A stretch of DNA of 64,000 nt, taken from an uncultured Poribacteria bacterium (GTDB lineage: Bacteria > Poribacteria > WGA-4E > WGA-3G). Location of the stretch: contig OX638316.1 in NCBI GenBank assembly GCA_951812525.1, positions 4,520,506 through 4,584,505 of the forward strand, in the 5' to 3' direction. Shown here piece after piece: positions 53,701 through 63,301 of this stretch. The translations under genes were made by a program, and so were the position numbers. The notes beneath the pieces are model-generated. The model had not been told where the DNA came from. It searched no databases and saw nothing but the letters and a program-made list of their open reading frames with translations. The number at the start of each line of letters is the position of its first letter. Within the stretch, counting starts at the first letter, position 1.

Positions 53701-54145
53701 ATTGATTAGTAGCCTTGAAATCCCGGACATTACTGACCAACCTGAGACGCTCCTTTTTGACTGGAAGGATTTTGAAGTCGCCGGCGGACTGGACAAACTT
53801 GCTGAGACAATATTGATACGCCAACGTTTTGAAGCAGAACGCGACCAGATAACTGTTGATACCAGCAGGCAAGAAGTCGAACGGATCTTGGGATGCTCAT
53901 CACGTCAGGCAAACCGGACGTTAAACAAACTGCGGGGTGGCAACATCCGACGTGTAACATTCCGTGAGCAAATTTTTACGCTTTTAGCTGATGGCGAGAA
54001 GCAAGCAGCTGACGTCGTTGCAGCTATTGATGGAAACTCCGCAGCGATATATCATGAACTTAGAAGGCTTGCCAAAATTGGGGAGATTCAAAAGGTTCGC
54101 CGGGGTGTCTACGCACTCCCAGAAACATCTCCGCCCGAAGAGTAA
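50735..54145 (+). CDS. primase/helicase-like protein, long form
   Basis: The 1136-aa protein is a full-length paralogue of the one at 19425. The N-terminal 250 residues (NALKDIIQRC, WGIQIYTGIPS, WHDFEFTYEAI, SGGLRFSCRV) resemble a prim-pol core. A middle part absent from the shorter form carries a cysteine set (CEDPERF, then CPECPVYTACQERGYL, residues about 486-525) that could bind zinc or an Fe-S cluster. Residues 740-1040 look like the second half of a DinG/XPD helicase: LLFMSSTLSQQ near 788, VVWIVGTPFW, YKDERVQRIY, and VGRAGLNR near 975 as motif VI. Two winged helices end the protein (KVRRGVYALP). No Walker A was found. A replication or mobile-element role is inferred only. Confidence 0.6.
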   Translation: MMNALKDIIQRCHHRHEKPLRQKKTVVTPSAYKGIHHQFTVYCAQRYPVRLYDLEAAGISFMPVGGGPERDRVPRSFGGERFLSRQKIIDWEIRHWHTSWGIQIYTGIPSERHGARWHDFEFTYEAICAAPEAVLACIETLVNVVGNPLLTLTKSGGLRFSCRVLDYLHRDTEEARLYIYKDAPTPEDPHHRDVYLEILGEAGHSPWDARYELLLGDLSNPPIITQGVLFTVIDALRSELHAPQSLRPERPVPTSEAVITPEPSLGSYKLDLAKEAFLNRGFTYIKSEQNLHHWTVRDSADNAVDVMLWETDGSVWIRAITSDLGLPTENTLITDVWDDTGILPPITADPPVSDTTIAVREGTLSPLAIKRPSSVLQKSEATERVYEPLEKNIGQIKRVFETDKRIIGLVAETDAKGTYEVESQLLKNGTVAYSSVFSIVEEAAAHFQRQNLPSIARWRNVNFLWNQVKEIPVEVRMANPFERGNVCEDPERFLALVSMGVNVKETLCPECPVYTACQERGYLSQPATLQRAKTQMFGFHQTFLNPDQLALSEKILQPLNDTERLCIVGSTKSDGFFEECRISMERLEEWCENWRGDALGNFAQALMNTLEIDSEPDDPVIRRVRTVMWAFQRHEAEIVRQMCQVNVRGKVVGREVVDDETGTKLARFGIAFESGAFAYIPLNSSTADKLMARGLPVFALESFGVDKDMRIPMTIERAIGLGILDIATVEKIQEFPNVYQNPDWTFWHQLKRFLAHYTRDTDAPMIWFDKVLQFWVPPVLHPSIKRLLFMSSTLSQQDLRKAFPSEAIEFIDINPTPWVTGNQVFQIRSGVYTLKTLLDYNSTWDVIGLSKIGEHLLLGIWAEIERDPSVKHAIITYPAIIEQLRDIADKENVCLLREFQNLNNSEAPFEASEVVWIVGTPFWEPGVTWRRAQILYGNDGEPLCYEADTEFQHYKDERVQRIYTQTVAELITDIVGRAGLNRLRGKKVVLISSLEIPDITDQPETLLFDWKDFEVAGGLDKLAETILIRQRFEAERDQITVDTSRQEVERILGCSSRQANRTLNKLRGGNIRRVTFREQIFTLLADGEKQAADVVAAIDGNSAAIYHELRRLAKIGEIQKVRRGVYALPETSPPEE

Positions 54146-54598
54146 TGTCTATTGCCAATCACACCTATCACCTGCCAAGTTTTAGATTTCTTCCCCTTTG
54201 ATAATATCCTCATTTCGATGGCTGACAAGATTTGAAACCCACCATGCCATCAAATCCCTATTCTAAATTTCTCGTCAATCCCGAAACATAATAGATTTAA
54301 TTTGACTTAGGCATTGAATTTTAGTATATTTTATATGTTAGGTCTAATTTTATAAATTATATATTTAGTAAAAAAATATGTCTCAATAACAGTTATAAAG
54401 GCGAGCATGAAAGATTTACCTGTGCGGCACCAGTAAATCTTCATTCCAAACGCCAGGAGAAGTTTTTCATTGCTGGTCGTTTTCAATAAACTTGACAAAA
54501 GCGGTGTATTGAAGTGGACGTTTGAGCATTTCTGTATGGTTGTCATCCCACATTATCACTGGGTTCACTCGCTAGAGACATCTGTCGTTGCTAACTTA
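54146..54598. other. intergenic, AT-rich, no gene seen
   Basis: The region from 54270 to 54390 is AT-rich. Short minus-strand frames show no protein-like character. The end leads into a tail relic. Confidence 0.4.
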
Positions 54599-54622
54599 CG
54601 GAAGATGTTGATTTGGAAGTAA
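54599..54622 (+). pseudogene. last codons of a lost C-terminal module
   Basis: RKMLIWK and TAA match the end of the sorting-like module. The following 70 bases closely resemble those after the gene ending at 58523, so an earlier copy of the tandem genes once stood here. Confidence 0.7.
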
Positions 54623-54692
54623 CTGTCGCCTTCAACCTTTATTGTAAATGAGGGTTCTATATTCTTCTGCTTATCCGAAAAAAGGAGATTCG

Positions 54693-57600
54693 ATGTTCAA
54701 TTTTATGAAAAAGATACGATTTTTGACCTTCACACTACTATTGGCTTCTATTTTCTTCCTATCCACAGAAGTAGCAACCGCTCAACTCAAAGCAACGCTT
54801 GAAGGACACACAGATAATGTCTGGAGTGTAGCGTTTAGTCCTAACGGTAATATGCTGGCGAGTGCGAGTTGGGATCAAACTGTTCGCCTCTGGAATGTGA
54901 ATACAGGACGTCTCCTGCACACCCTCAGAAGTCACACAGACGCTGTCAACAGCGTTGCGTTCAGTCCGGATGGTAACACGCTTGCGAGCGGAAGCTGGGA
55001 CGGAACGATTCGGTTATGGAATCCACGCAACGGAAACCTGAAAAGAACGCTTACTGGACACAGAGGCGGCGTTGCCTCTGTTGCCTTTAGCCCTGATGGT
55101 AATACGCTTGCCAGTGGAAGTGCCGACGAGACGATCCGCTTGTGGAATGCTAAGACATGGAAGCTTAAAAGCACCCTCGCAGGACATACCCATGTCGTTG
55201 ACAGTGTTGCGTTCAGTCCCGATGGTCGAATGCTTGCGAGTGGGAGTCGCGATCAAACAATCCGGTTATGGAATCCAAACAATGGAAACCTGAAAAGAAC
55301 TCTCAGAGGACATACCGGTGATGTTCTACGCATGGTGTTTAGCCCTGATAGTGGGACCCTCGTGAGTGGAAGCCGAGATCAGACGGTTCGGTTATGGAAT
55401 CCAAACAATGGAAAACACAAAACAACACTCGCTGTGGAAACAGGCTGGGTAAATCCCGTGGCATTTAGCCCTGACGGTGCGACGCTTCTCATTGGGGAGC
55501 GAGGGATTTCGGCGTGGAATACGGAGACCGGTCAATATAAAAGGCCACTCGCTGGAGATATAGGGACTGCCCTATCTGTCGTCTTCAGTCCGGACGGCCA
55601 GATGGTTGCGAGTGGGAGCGAAGATACCAAGGTTCGCCTGTGGGAATACGATGCTTCTGATCCGGAGATACCTACTATCACTATGAACGGTATGGTCCGG
55701 TTGGTTTACTTTCTTCCTAATGACCGACCTATCCGACCGGACAGGATACCGGTACTCCGTCAGTTGATGAAAGATTCACAGCAGTTTTTCGCCGATGAGA
55801 TGGAACGCCATGGACTCGGGAGAAAAACCTTTACCCTTGAAACCGATAAAGATGGCGAACCTGTGGTCCATCGTGTTGATGGAAAGTTCGGAGAGGACTA
55901 TTATTATGAGTCATTAACTGATAGCAAAATCTGGGAGGAAACTTTTGAACATTTTGACGATATTCAACATATCTATTTCATCGCTATAGATTTGAGCCAT
56001 GAAGCCCTTAACGGTGGAAGGTCAGGCGGTTTAGGTGGATTCGGTTTTTTTCCAATGGGTGGGCAATCGGAGTTATTCGCAGGAAAGGTCGCGTTCAGGC
56101 ACAGAGATATAACATCTGGGGAAGAAGCTCTTGGCGGATCTGCCATTATTCCTGCATCTGGTTTTGGGCACGATAGACCGGACCTCCATCCATTGCTCTT
56201 GACGAACCATGAACTCGGACACGCTCTTGGATTAGACCACGATTTCCGAGAAGGTTACGAAGACGCAGTTGTAGGCGGAAGAGGATTTCGCTTATCTAAA
56301 TGTGCTGCCGAGTGGTTGTCTGTCAGCCGCTTCTTTAATACGAAATCAACTTTCCGTAATGAGCCAGCAGAAATTCAGATGCTCTCTATGCGGACTTATA
56401 ACCAAGATTCGATAAGCCTCCGTTTTAAAGTGGCAGATCCCGATGGGCTTCATCAAGCGCAGCTGTTACTGCCAGAAATTACTGGGAATACAGGAGGAGG
56501 ACCCTATAGGTTATTCGACTGTAAACGACTCAACGGCAAAACGAACACAATTGAATCTGCTGTTAGAACAGCGGAACTTGCTGACAGGGTTACACTTCAG
56601 ATTATGGATATGAATGGTAATGTCTCTTGGGCAACGTTTCCTATTGAATTGGATGAAACAGTGTTTGCCCAAAATGCCTTAGATGTTAACGGTGATGGCA
56701 TCATGAACCTCTTGGATTTGACACGCATTGCCTCACGTTTCGGACGACGTGGGCAAAATTCGGCGGATGTCAACGAGGATAAGGTTGTCGATATTACCGA
56801 TGTTCTCTTGGTCGCGGCAGGCATATCTTCTGTATCTCGAAAGGCAGTTGAGAACTTTTCTGCCGCAGATGTTCAGAAATGGCTGACCGATGCCCAGCAG
56901 CTTGAGGTTGAAAATGAATTTCAACAAAAGGGAATCTTCTTTCTTGAACACCTCTTGGCAGAGATAACTCTATCATCAACGCCCAAAGCGATCGTGAAAC
57001 CGCCACTGAAAGCAATCTTTGAGGGACACACCGACTTTGTTTGGACAACAGCGTTTTCTCCCGATGGACAGACGCTTGCGAGTGGGAGTTGGGACGGAAA
57101 GATTCGGTTGTGGAACCCACAGACGCTACGACACGAAACCACCCTCATAGGACATAGCGACGAGATCAGGTCTATCGTCTTCAGTCCCGATGGACAGACG
57201 CTTGCCAGCGGGAGTTGGGATAGAACTGTTAGGTTGTGGGATACAAACACTGGAGAACTGAAAACAACGCTCTCAGGATACAATGTTCATCACATTACAT
57301 CCGTTGCCTTCAGTCCGGACGGACAGACGCTCGCCGGTGGAACTGCGAGTAGTCCGATTCACTTATGGGATACAAGCACTGGAGAACTGAAAACAACGCT
57401 CTCTGGACATACCGAGCGGGTCACGTTTATTGCCTTCAGTCCGGATGGACTAACCTTTGCCAGCGGAAGTGATGACCAGACGATTTGGTTATGGGATACT
57501 ACGACCTGGAAACTGAAAACAACGCTCTCTGGACATACCCAATCCGTTGAATCTATTGCATTTAGCCCCGATGGGCTGACCCTTGCCAGTGGAAGTCGAG

Positions 57601-58523
57601 ATCGTACAATTCGGTTATGGAACCCAATCACTGGAGCACTGAAAACAACGCTTACGGGCTACACAGATTGGGTGAGTCCTTTAGCGTTTTCTCCAGATGG
57701 AGAAATACTTGCTGGTAGTAGTCAGAATCAGAGAATCCGCTTGTGGAATACAAAAACCGGTGAATACAAAAACGCACTTCAAGTAGATGCCGGTCATATT
57801 ATGTCCTTAGCGTTTTCTTCTGACGGAGAAATGTTAGCGAGCGGAACTGAAGACGGAATCGTCCGGCTATGGGATGTCCAAACGCTACTCGGTAAGAGTC
57901 CCGATCCAGTAACGTCTGAAGATGTCAATGGCGATGGGATCGTCAATATCTTGGATCTTGTATTTGTATCTTCAAACTTCGGAAAGACGGGAGAAAATAC
58001 CGCAGATGTCAATGGCGATAGGATCGTCAATATCGTCGATCTCGTCAAAGTCGCTGGTGAGATGGGAACTGGTGCAGCCGCACCTGCAGCACATCCACAA
58101 ATATTGGAAACACTCACCGCCGCGAACGTGCAGCACTGGCTCACACAAGCACAGCATGCAAACCTCGCAGACACCACATCTCAACGAGGTATCCTGGTGC
58201 TTCAGCAGCTTCTCGCCGCACTCATCCCCAAAGAAACATCGCTCTTGGCAAACTATCCCAATCCCTTCAACCCGGAAACATGGATTCCGTACCAGTTGTC
58301 TGAACCCGCAGAGGTGACGGTACACATCTATGCGGTAGACGGCAGATTGATTCGGACTTTGGCGTTAGGACACCAGCCTGCGGGAATATATCAAACCAAA
58401 AACCGCGCGGTGTATTGGGACGGCAAAAATACGCAGGGCGAACGTGTAGCGAGTGGTGTTTATTTCTATACCTTGACAGCAGGCGATTTCACAGCGACTC
58501 GGAAGATGCTGATTAGGAAGTGA
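54693..58523 (+). CDS. secreted WD40-metzincin-dockerin-WD40-dockerin protein, copy 1
   Basis: The 1276-aa protein has a signal peptide (STEVATAQ), then a seven-blade WD40 propeller (about 38-330). A domain of about 300 residues carries the zinc motif HELGHALGLDHD (at 506), which fits HExxHxxGxxH/D metzincin-type peptidases. A dockerin (about 665-725), a second seven-blade propeller (about 770-1068), a second dockerin (about 1076-1130) and the C-terminal module (from 1186) follow. After the zinc site the sequence is EDAVVGGRG, without the Met-turn Met that the next copy has. AAAGGAG precedes ATG 54693; an upstream in-frame start would hide the signal peptide. Confidence 0.88.
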   Translation: MFNFMKKIRFLTFTLLLASIFFLSTEVATAQLKATLEGHTDNVWSVAFSPNGNMLASASWDQTVRLWNVNTGRLLHTLRSHTDAVNSVAFSPDGNTLASGSWDGTIRLWNPRNGNLKRTLTGHRGGVASVAFSPDGNTLASGSADETIRLWNAKTWKLKSTLAGHTHVVDSVAFSPDGRMLASGSRDQTIRLWNPNNGNLKRTLRGHTGDVLRMVFSPDSGTLVSGSRDQTVRLWNPNNGKHKTTLAVETGWVNPVAFSPDGATLLIGERGISAWNTETGQYKRPLAGDIGTALSVVFSPDGQMVASGSEDTKVRLWEYDASDPEIPTITMNGMVRLVYFLPNDRPIRPDRIPVLRQLMKDSQQFFADEMERHGLGRKTFTLETDKDGEPVVHRVDGKFGEDYYYESLTDSKIWEETFEHFDDIQHIYFIAIDLSHEALNGGRSGGLGGFGFFPMGGQSELFAGKVAFRHRDITSGEEALGGSAIIPASGFGHDRPDLHPLLLTNHELGHALGLDHDFREGYEDAVVGGRGFRLSKCAAEWLSVSRFFNTKSTFRNEPAEIQMLSMRTYNQDSISLRFKVADPDGLHQAQLLLPEITGNTGGGPYRLFDCKRLNGKTNTIESAVRTAELADRVTLQIMDMNGNVSWATFPIELDETVFAQNALDVNGDGIMNLLDLTRIASRFGRRGQNSADVNEDKVVDITDVLLVAAGISSVSRKAVENFSAADVQKWLTDAQQLEVENEFQQKGIFFLEHLLAEITLSSTPKAIVKPPLKAIFEGHTDFVWTTAFSPDGQTLASGSWDGKIRLWNPQTLRHETTLIGHSDEIRSIVFSPDGQTLASGSWDRTVRLWDTNTGELKTTLSGYNVHHITSVAFSPDGQTLAGGTASSPIHLWDTSTGELKTTLSGHTERVTFIAFSPDGLTFASGSDDQTIWLWDTTTWKLKTTLSGHTQSVESIAFSPDGLTLASGSRDRTIRLWNPITGALKTTLTGYTDWVSPLAFSPDGEILAGSSQNQRIRLWNTKTGEYKNALQVDAGHIMSLAFSSDGEMLASGTEDGIVRLWDVQTLLGKSPDPVTSEDVNGDGIVNILDLVFVSSNFGKTGENTADVNGDRIVNIVDLVKVAGEMGTGAAAPAAHPQILETLTAANVQHWLTQAQHANLADTTSQRGILVLQQLLAALIPKETSLLANYPNPFNPETWIPYQLSEPAEVTVHIYAVDGRLIRTLALGHQPAGIYQTKNRAVYWDGKNTQGERVASGVYFYTLTAGDFTATRKMLIRK

Positions 58524-58592
58524 CCTTAGCTTCAAACCTCATTGTAAATTAGAATTCTATATCCTTCAGTTTATCGGAAAAAGGAGTTTAAT

Positions 58593-61500
58593 GTGAAAAC
58601 GATACAATTTTTGACTTTTACACTACTAATAACTTCTATGCTATTTCTGCCCACACGAGTCGCAACCGCTCAACTCAAAGCAACGCTTGAAGGACACACG
58701 GATCTCGTCTGGAGTGTGGCATTCAGTCCGAATGGACAAACGCTTGCCAGCGGGAGTCAGGACAGAACCATCCGCTTGTGGAACCCAAACAATGGAAATC
58801 TAAAAAGAACTCTTACTGGACATAGAGATGCTGTCAACAGCGTCGCCTTCAGTCCAGATGGTCGAACGCTTGCCAGTGGGAGCTGGGACGGAACCATCCG
58901 CTTATGGAATCCAAATAACGGAAATCTTAAAAGGACCCTCACAGGACACACCGATGGTATCTCATTCATTGCTTTTAGTCCCGATGGGCAGACGCTTGCG
59001 AGTGCGAGTGGAGACCAAACGATTCGGTTATGGAATCCAAACAACGGAAATCTGAAAAGAACGCTCATAGGACACACAGGTCGAGTGGCATCCATTGCGT
59101 TTTCTCCCGATGGGCAGACTCTTGCGAGTGCGAGTGGGGACCAAACGATTCGATTATGGAATCCAAACAATGGAAATCTCAAAACAGCGTTCCTTGGGCA
59201 TACCGGTGATTTTTCACGCATAATGTTCAGTCCAGATGGTCTTACGCTCGCCAGTGGGAATCAGGAAGGAACCATCCATTTATGGAATCCAAACAATGGA
59301 AATCTCAAAAGGACACTTACAGGAAACGTAGGCGGAGTTGCATCCGTCGCCTTTAGTCCAGATGGTGCGACGCTTCTGATGAGTGGACGCGGGATTTCCA
59401 TTTGGGATATGCAGGCGGGTGAATATAAAAAACCTCTCGTCAGAGATATAACAGAATTTCTTTCTGTCGTTTTCAGCCCAGATGGACAAATGGTTGCCAG
59501 CGGAAGCGTAGACAGCAAGGTGCGTCTATGGGAATATAATGCTTCTGATTACGAGCTTCCTACTATCACCAGAACCCCGATGGTTCGGCTGATTAACTTA
59601 ATTCCCAATGACCGATCTGTCCAACCCGAAAGAGTGTCAGTACTTCGCCAATTCATCAAAGATACGCAGCAGTATTTCGCTGACGAAATGGAACGTCATG
59701 GATTCGGTAGAAAAACCTTCTCTGTTGAAACCGATAAAAACGGAGAACCTGTTGTGCATCGCATTGATGGTAAGTTCCCCGATGACCACTATTCTAGATC
59801 AGGGCTTGGTTGGAAAGTCTGGACAGAAGTTCGTGAATACTTTGACGATAGTGATCTTCAGGACATCCTTTTAGTTATAATAGACGGTAAAGATTTAGGT
59901 GGCGAAGCGACTATCAATTACTACGCTAAAAACATCGGGGTTAACGGACGGGAGTCATACATAACACGAGGCGAAGAAGCGTATGGAGGTTTTGCCATTG
60001 TCGCCGCGTCTGATGATCCCTTTATTGGTGTAACCGCCCACGAACTTGGACATGCGTTTGGCTTGCTTCACGATTATCGGGAAGGGAGCGAAGACACTCT
60101 CATGGGAGGATCACGTCAGCGAATATCAAAATGTGCTGCTGAATGGTTGTCTGTCCATCACTTCTTCAATACCATGCCCATATCCCCAAACATACCAACA
60201 GATATTGAACTTCTCTCTACGCAAGCTTATAGCCAGAACATAGTAAGCCTGCGTTTCAAGGTAACAGACCCCGATGGGCTTCATCATGCTCAGTTGCTGC
60301 TACCGGAACTCAATCCTGATGGTGATGTCTCTGTCCCACGAACTCTGTTTGACTGTAAACAACTCAAAGGCAAAACAAGCACATTTGAATCAACTGTTAG
60401 AAGAGCGGTACTCATTGACAGAGTTACGCTACAAGTTATTGATATCAATGGTAACATTACATGGGCGACATTCCCTATCGAGCTAGACGCAGTCGTATCT
60501 GACCAAAACATTTTAGATATTAACAGCGATGGCATTGTGAATATATCGGATTTGACACGCATTGCCTTACGGTTTGGACAACGCGGGAAAAATCCAGCCG
60601 ACGTTAACGAAGATAGGATCGTTGATACGGCTGACCTGCTTCTGGTTGCTGCAAGTTTATCTTCTGTATCTTTACGGGAAGTTGAGACGCTTGTTGCCGC
60701 AGATGTTCAGAAATGGCTAGCCGATGCCAAGCAACTTCGTATTGAAAATGAATATCAGCAAAAAGGAATTGTTTTTCTTGAATACCTCTTAGCAGAGATA
60801 GCCCTACTGTCTAAACCTACACAGACAGGGACAGCTCCTCTTACAGCAATCTTTGATAAACACGCGGATTTGGTCAATTCCGTAACGTTCAGTCCCGATG
60901 GTCAAACCCTTGCCACTGCGAGTAGTGATAGAACCATTCGGTTGTGGGACACACGTGCCTTAGCACCCAAAACGCTCCTTATAGGTCATACAGATACTGT
61001 CAGTAGTATAACGTTCTCTCCCGATGGACAGACGCTTGCGAGCGCAAGTCCAGATACAACTATACGATTATGGGATACACGCACCGGTGAACACAAAACA
61101 TCGCTCAGGGCACATTCGGGATTCTCATACATACGTTTTTATTCCGTAGCGTTCAGTCCCAATGGTCAAACACTCGCTGCTGGTGGTGATTACCACGATC
61201 CCAATATTCTGTTGTGGGACTTACACAACCAAGAAAACGTAAGGACGCTCACGGGACATCTAAATCGAATCTCGTCAATAGCGTTCAGTCCTGATGATCA
61301 AACCCTTGCGAGCGGGAGTTGGGACAATACCATCAGGACATGGAATCCAAACAACGGGAATCTGAAAAGAACCTTTACCGGACATACAAGAGTTGTTGAG
61401 TCCGTCACATTTAGTCCCGACGGACAGACGTTAGCAAGTGCAAGCAGAGATAGGACTATTCGATTATGGAATCCGCAGACGGGAGACGAAAAGAAAACAC

Positions 61501-62375
61501 TCACAGGTAATACGGATTGGATTGAGCAGATAGCGTTCAGTCCCGACGGGACAATACTGGCAAGTGGGAGTCAGGAGGAGCGTAGAATTCGCTTGTGGGA
61601 CATCCAGACCGGTGAATATACAGATATTCACGAAGACGACGCACGCAGTGTTATGGCAGTAGCGTTCAGTCCCGACGGACAGACGCTCGCCACCAGCAGA
61701 GCGAACGCAACAGTTCAGCTATGGGATGTCCAAACGCTACTCGGTAAGAGTCCCGATCCAGTAACGTCTGTAGATGTCAACATGGATGGTGTCGTAAACA
61801 TCTTAGACTTGGTATCGGTATCATCAAACTTCGGACAGACAGGAGAAAATATCGCAGATGTCAACGGCGATGGGATTGTTAATATCGTCGATCTTGTCAA
61901 AGTCGCTGGTGCAATGGGTGCGGGTGCAGCCGCACCTGCAGCACATCCACAAATATTGGAAACACTCACCGCCGCGAACGTGCAGCACTGGCTCATACAA
62001 GCACAGCATGCAAACCTCGCAGACACCACATCTCAACGAGGTATCCTGGTGCTTCAGCAGCTTCTCGCCGCACTCATTCCCAAAGAAACGTCGCTGCTCG
62101 CCAACTATCCGAATCCCTTCAATCCAGAAACATGGATACCCTATCAGCTCTCCGAACCTGCAGAGGTAACATTACACATCTATGCGGTAAACGGCAGATT
62201 GATTCGGACTTTGGCATTAGAACACCAACTTGCAGGGATGTATCAGAGTAAAAGCCGTGCGGCGTATTGGGATGGAAGAAATGCGGTCGGCGAACCTGTA
62301 GCAAGTGGTGTTTATTTCTATACGCTCACAGCGGGCGAGTTCACCGCAACACGGAAGATGCTCATTTTGAAATAG
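58593..62375 (+). CDS. secreted WD40-metzincin-dockerin-WD40-dockerin protein, copy 2
   Basis: The 1260-aa protein has the same domain order as its upstream neighbour, and the sequence before each gene is also similar, so they are a tandem duplication. The zinc motif is HELGHAFGLLHD (at 483), followed by EDTLMGGSRQRISKCAAEW, which supplies a Met-turn-like Met. The dockerins lie at about 642-700 and 1061-1120, and the tail is complete. The start is GTG behind AAGGAG; the ATG two bases before it is out of frame and closes at once. Copy 2 has the more canonical peptidase site. Confidence 0.88.
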   Translation: MKTIQFLTFTLLITSMLFLPTRVATAQLKATLEGHTDLVWSVAFSPNGQTLASGSQDRTIRLWNPNNGNLKRTLTGHRDAVNSVAFSPDGRTLASGSWDGTIRLWNPNNGNLKRTLTGHTDGISFIAFSPDGQTLASASGDQTIRLWNPNNGNLKRTLIGHTGRVASIAFSPDGQTLASASGDQTIRLWNPNNGNLKTAFLGHTGDFSRIMFSPDGLTLASGNQEGTIHLWNPNNGNLKRTLTGNVGGVASVAFSPDGATLLMSGRGISIWDMQAGEYKKPLVRDITEFLSVVFSPDGQMVASGSVDSKVRLWEYNASDYELPTITRTPMVRLINLIPNDRSVQPERVSVLRQFIKDTQQYFADEMERHGFGRKTFSVETDKNGEPVVHRIDGKFPDDHYSRSGLGWKVWTEVREYFDDSDLQDILLVIIDGKDLGGEATINYYAKNIGVNGRESYITRGEEAYGGFAIVAASDDPFIGVTAHELGHAFGLLHDYREGSEDTLMGGSRQRISKCAAEWLSVHHFFNTMPISPNIPTDIELLSTQAYSQNIVSLRFKVTDPDGLHHAQLLLPELNPDGDVSVPRTLFDCKQLKGKTSTFESTVRRAVLIDRVTLQVIDINGNITWATFPIELDAVVSDQNILDINSDGIVNISDLTRIALRFGQRGKNPADVNEDRIVDTADLLLVAASLSSVSLREVETLVAADVQKWLADAKQLRIENEYQQKGIVFLEYLLAEIALLSKPTQTGTAPLTAIFDKHADLVNSVTFSPDGQTLATASSDRTIRLWDTRALAPKTLLIGHTDTVSSITFSPDGQTLASASPDTTIRLWDTRTGEHKTSLRAHSGFSYIRFYSVAFSPNGQTLAAGGDYHDPNILLWDLHNQENVRTLTGHLNRISSIAFSPDDQTLASGSWDNTIRTWNPNNGNLKRTFTGHTRVVESVTFSPDGQTLASASRDRTIRLWNPQTGDEKKTLTGNTDWIEQIAFSPDGTILASGSQEERRIRLWDIQTGEYTDIHEDDARSVMAVAFSPDGQTLATSRANATVQLWDVQTLLGKSPDPVTSVDVNMDGVVNILDLVSVSSNFGQTGENIADVNGDGIVNIVDLVKVAGAMGAGAAAPAAHPQILETLTAANVQHWLIQAQHANLADTTSQRGILVLQQLLAALIPKETSLLANYPNPFNPETWIPYQLSEPAEVTLHIYAVNGRLIRTLALEHQLAGMYQSKSRAAYWDGRNAVGEPVASGVYFYTLTAGEFTATRKMLILK

Positions 62376-62685
62376 TGCAAGTGTCGGTATGTTTGAAAAA
62401 ATAATCGACTCTTCTGGATATTCTATAAGAATCAAGGAACAAAATATGAAACTATGGAAAGTATCTTTCTGCGAAACCTGCTACGACTTGGGGTGAACTC
62501 AAGCGATGACAGAAAGGTGATTGTCAACACAAGTGACGGAAATGTGAACCTAAAGACTCACGGGTGTTATTCGCAAGGCACCCAGAACGATAATTCTTGG
62601 ACTCGGAACGATTCGAGAGTAAGGAGTAAAGCTCATTGAAAGTTAATTTTTTTGTCTACCCTGAGAAGTATGAAGGAAATAATCG
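62376..62685. other. intergenic, nothing firm
   Basis: A ribosome-site-like AAGGAAC before ATG 62446 leads only to a 16-codon frame (MKLWKVSFCETCYDLG), perhaps the head of a lost gene. No repeat or hairpin was recognised. Confidence 0.35.
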
Positions 62686-62931
62686 GTGAAACTCCTTCTT
62701 GGTAAAGTGCTAATAGAGACGGATCATATTGAGATCGTCGAAAAGATTGCGCCACATACGGTGAAGATTGTCTTTGTGTCTGGCAATACACTGGAAGTGC
62801 ATTGTGGTATAAAATCATCTTCACCTGCCGTTTGGGATCAAGAGGCAGACAGGTTCATCCAAACGATCCAGAATGTCGATGGCGTGCTTGACGAACGAGT
62901 TTGGCAGAGCGCATCACTGATCCGTGAGTAG
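62686..62931 (+). CDS. small hypothetical protein
   Basis: An 81-aa soluble protein from GTG 62686 with AAGGAAA upstream. The strands VLIETDHIEIVEKI and HTVKIVFVSGNTLEVHCG suggest a compact beta fold, then a helix (DQEADRFIQTIQNVDGVL). No family recognised. It is separated from both neighbours by about 300 bp. Confidence 0.5.
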   Translation: MKLLLGKVLIETDHIEIVEKIAPHTVKIVFVSGNTLEVHCGIKSSSPAVWDQEADRFIQTIQNVDGVLDERVWQSASLIRE

Positions 62932-63301
62932 GATATTGTTTGGGAGCGTCGCTGTCGCATGAATGCATACCATTGGGCAGCAGAAATAGCACCCCCTTTC
63001 AGTCAACTGCGTTTTGAGAAAAGCGATGTGATGAACTGGGTATAAATTTCGGACGCGAAATCATACGCAAACGAGAAGTTGATGAGCAATAAAGATTTTC
63101 TACTTGGAAAATAAACTCTCCTGTGGAAACCAGTGCAGATGACGTTACTAACCAAATGACACCGCTGTAATTCAATCTTTTTGTTTTGGAATATGAATTT
63201 AGTAGACTGATTATTTTGACAGGTTAACACATCTTGACAATGTGTAACAAAACACCGTCTGATGCCAACTTGGTCAACCCCCTTTAAGGAGTCTGAATCC
63301 A
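62932..63301. other. intergenic upstream of cassette copy B
   Basis: No gene was recognised. The region ends with AAGGAG before the 90-aa gene and should hold its promoter. Confidence 0.4.

Noticed and set aside
54331-54546. Minus-strand 71-codon frame in an AT-rich gap
   Set aside because: The composition follows the AT-rich DNA; there is no ribosome site and no protein-like pattern.
62454-62639. 61-codon plus-strand frame
   Set aside because: The residue pattern is not protein-like and there is no ribosome site.
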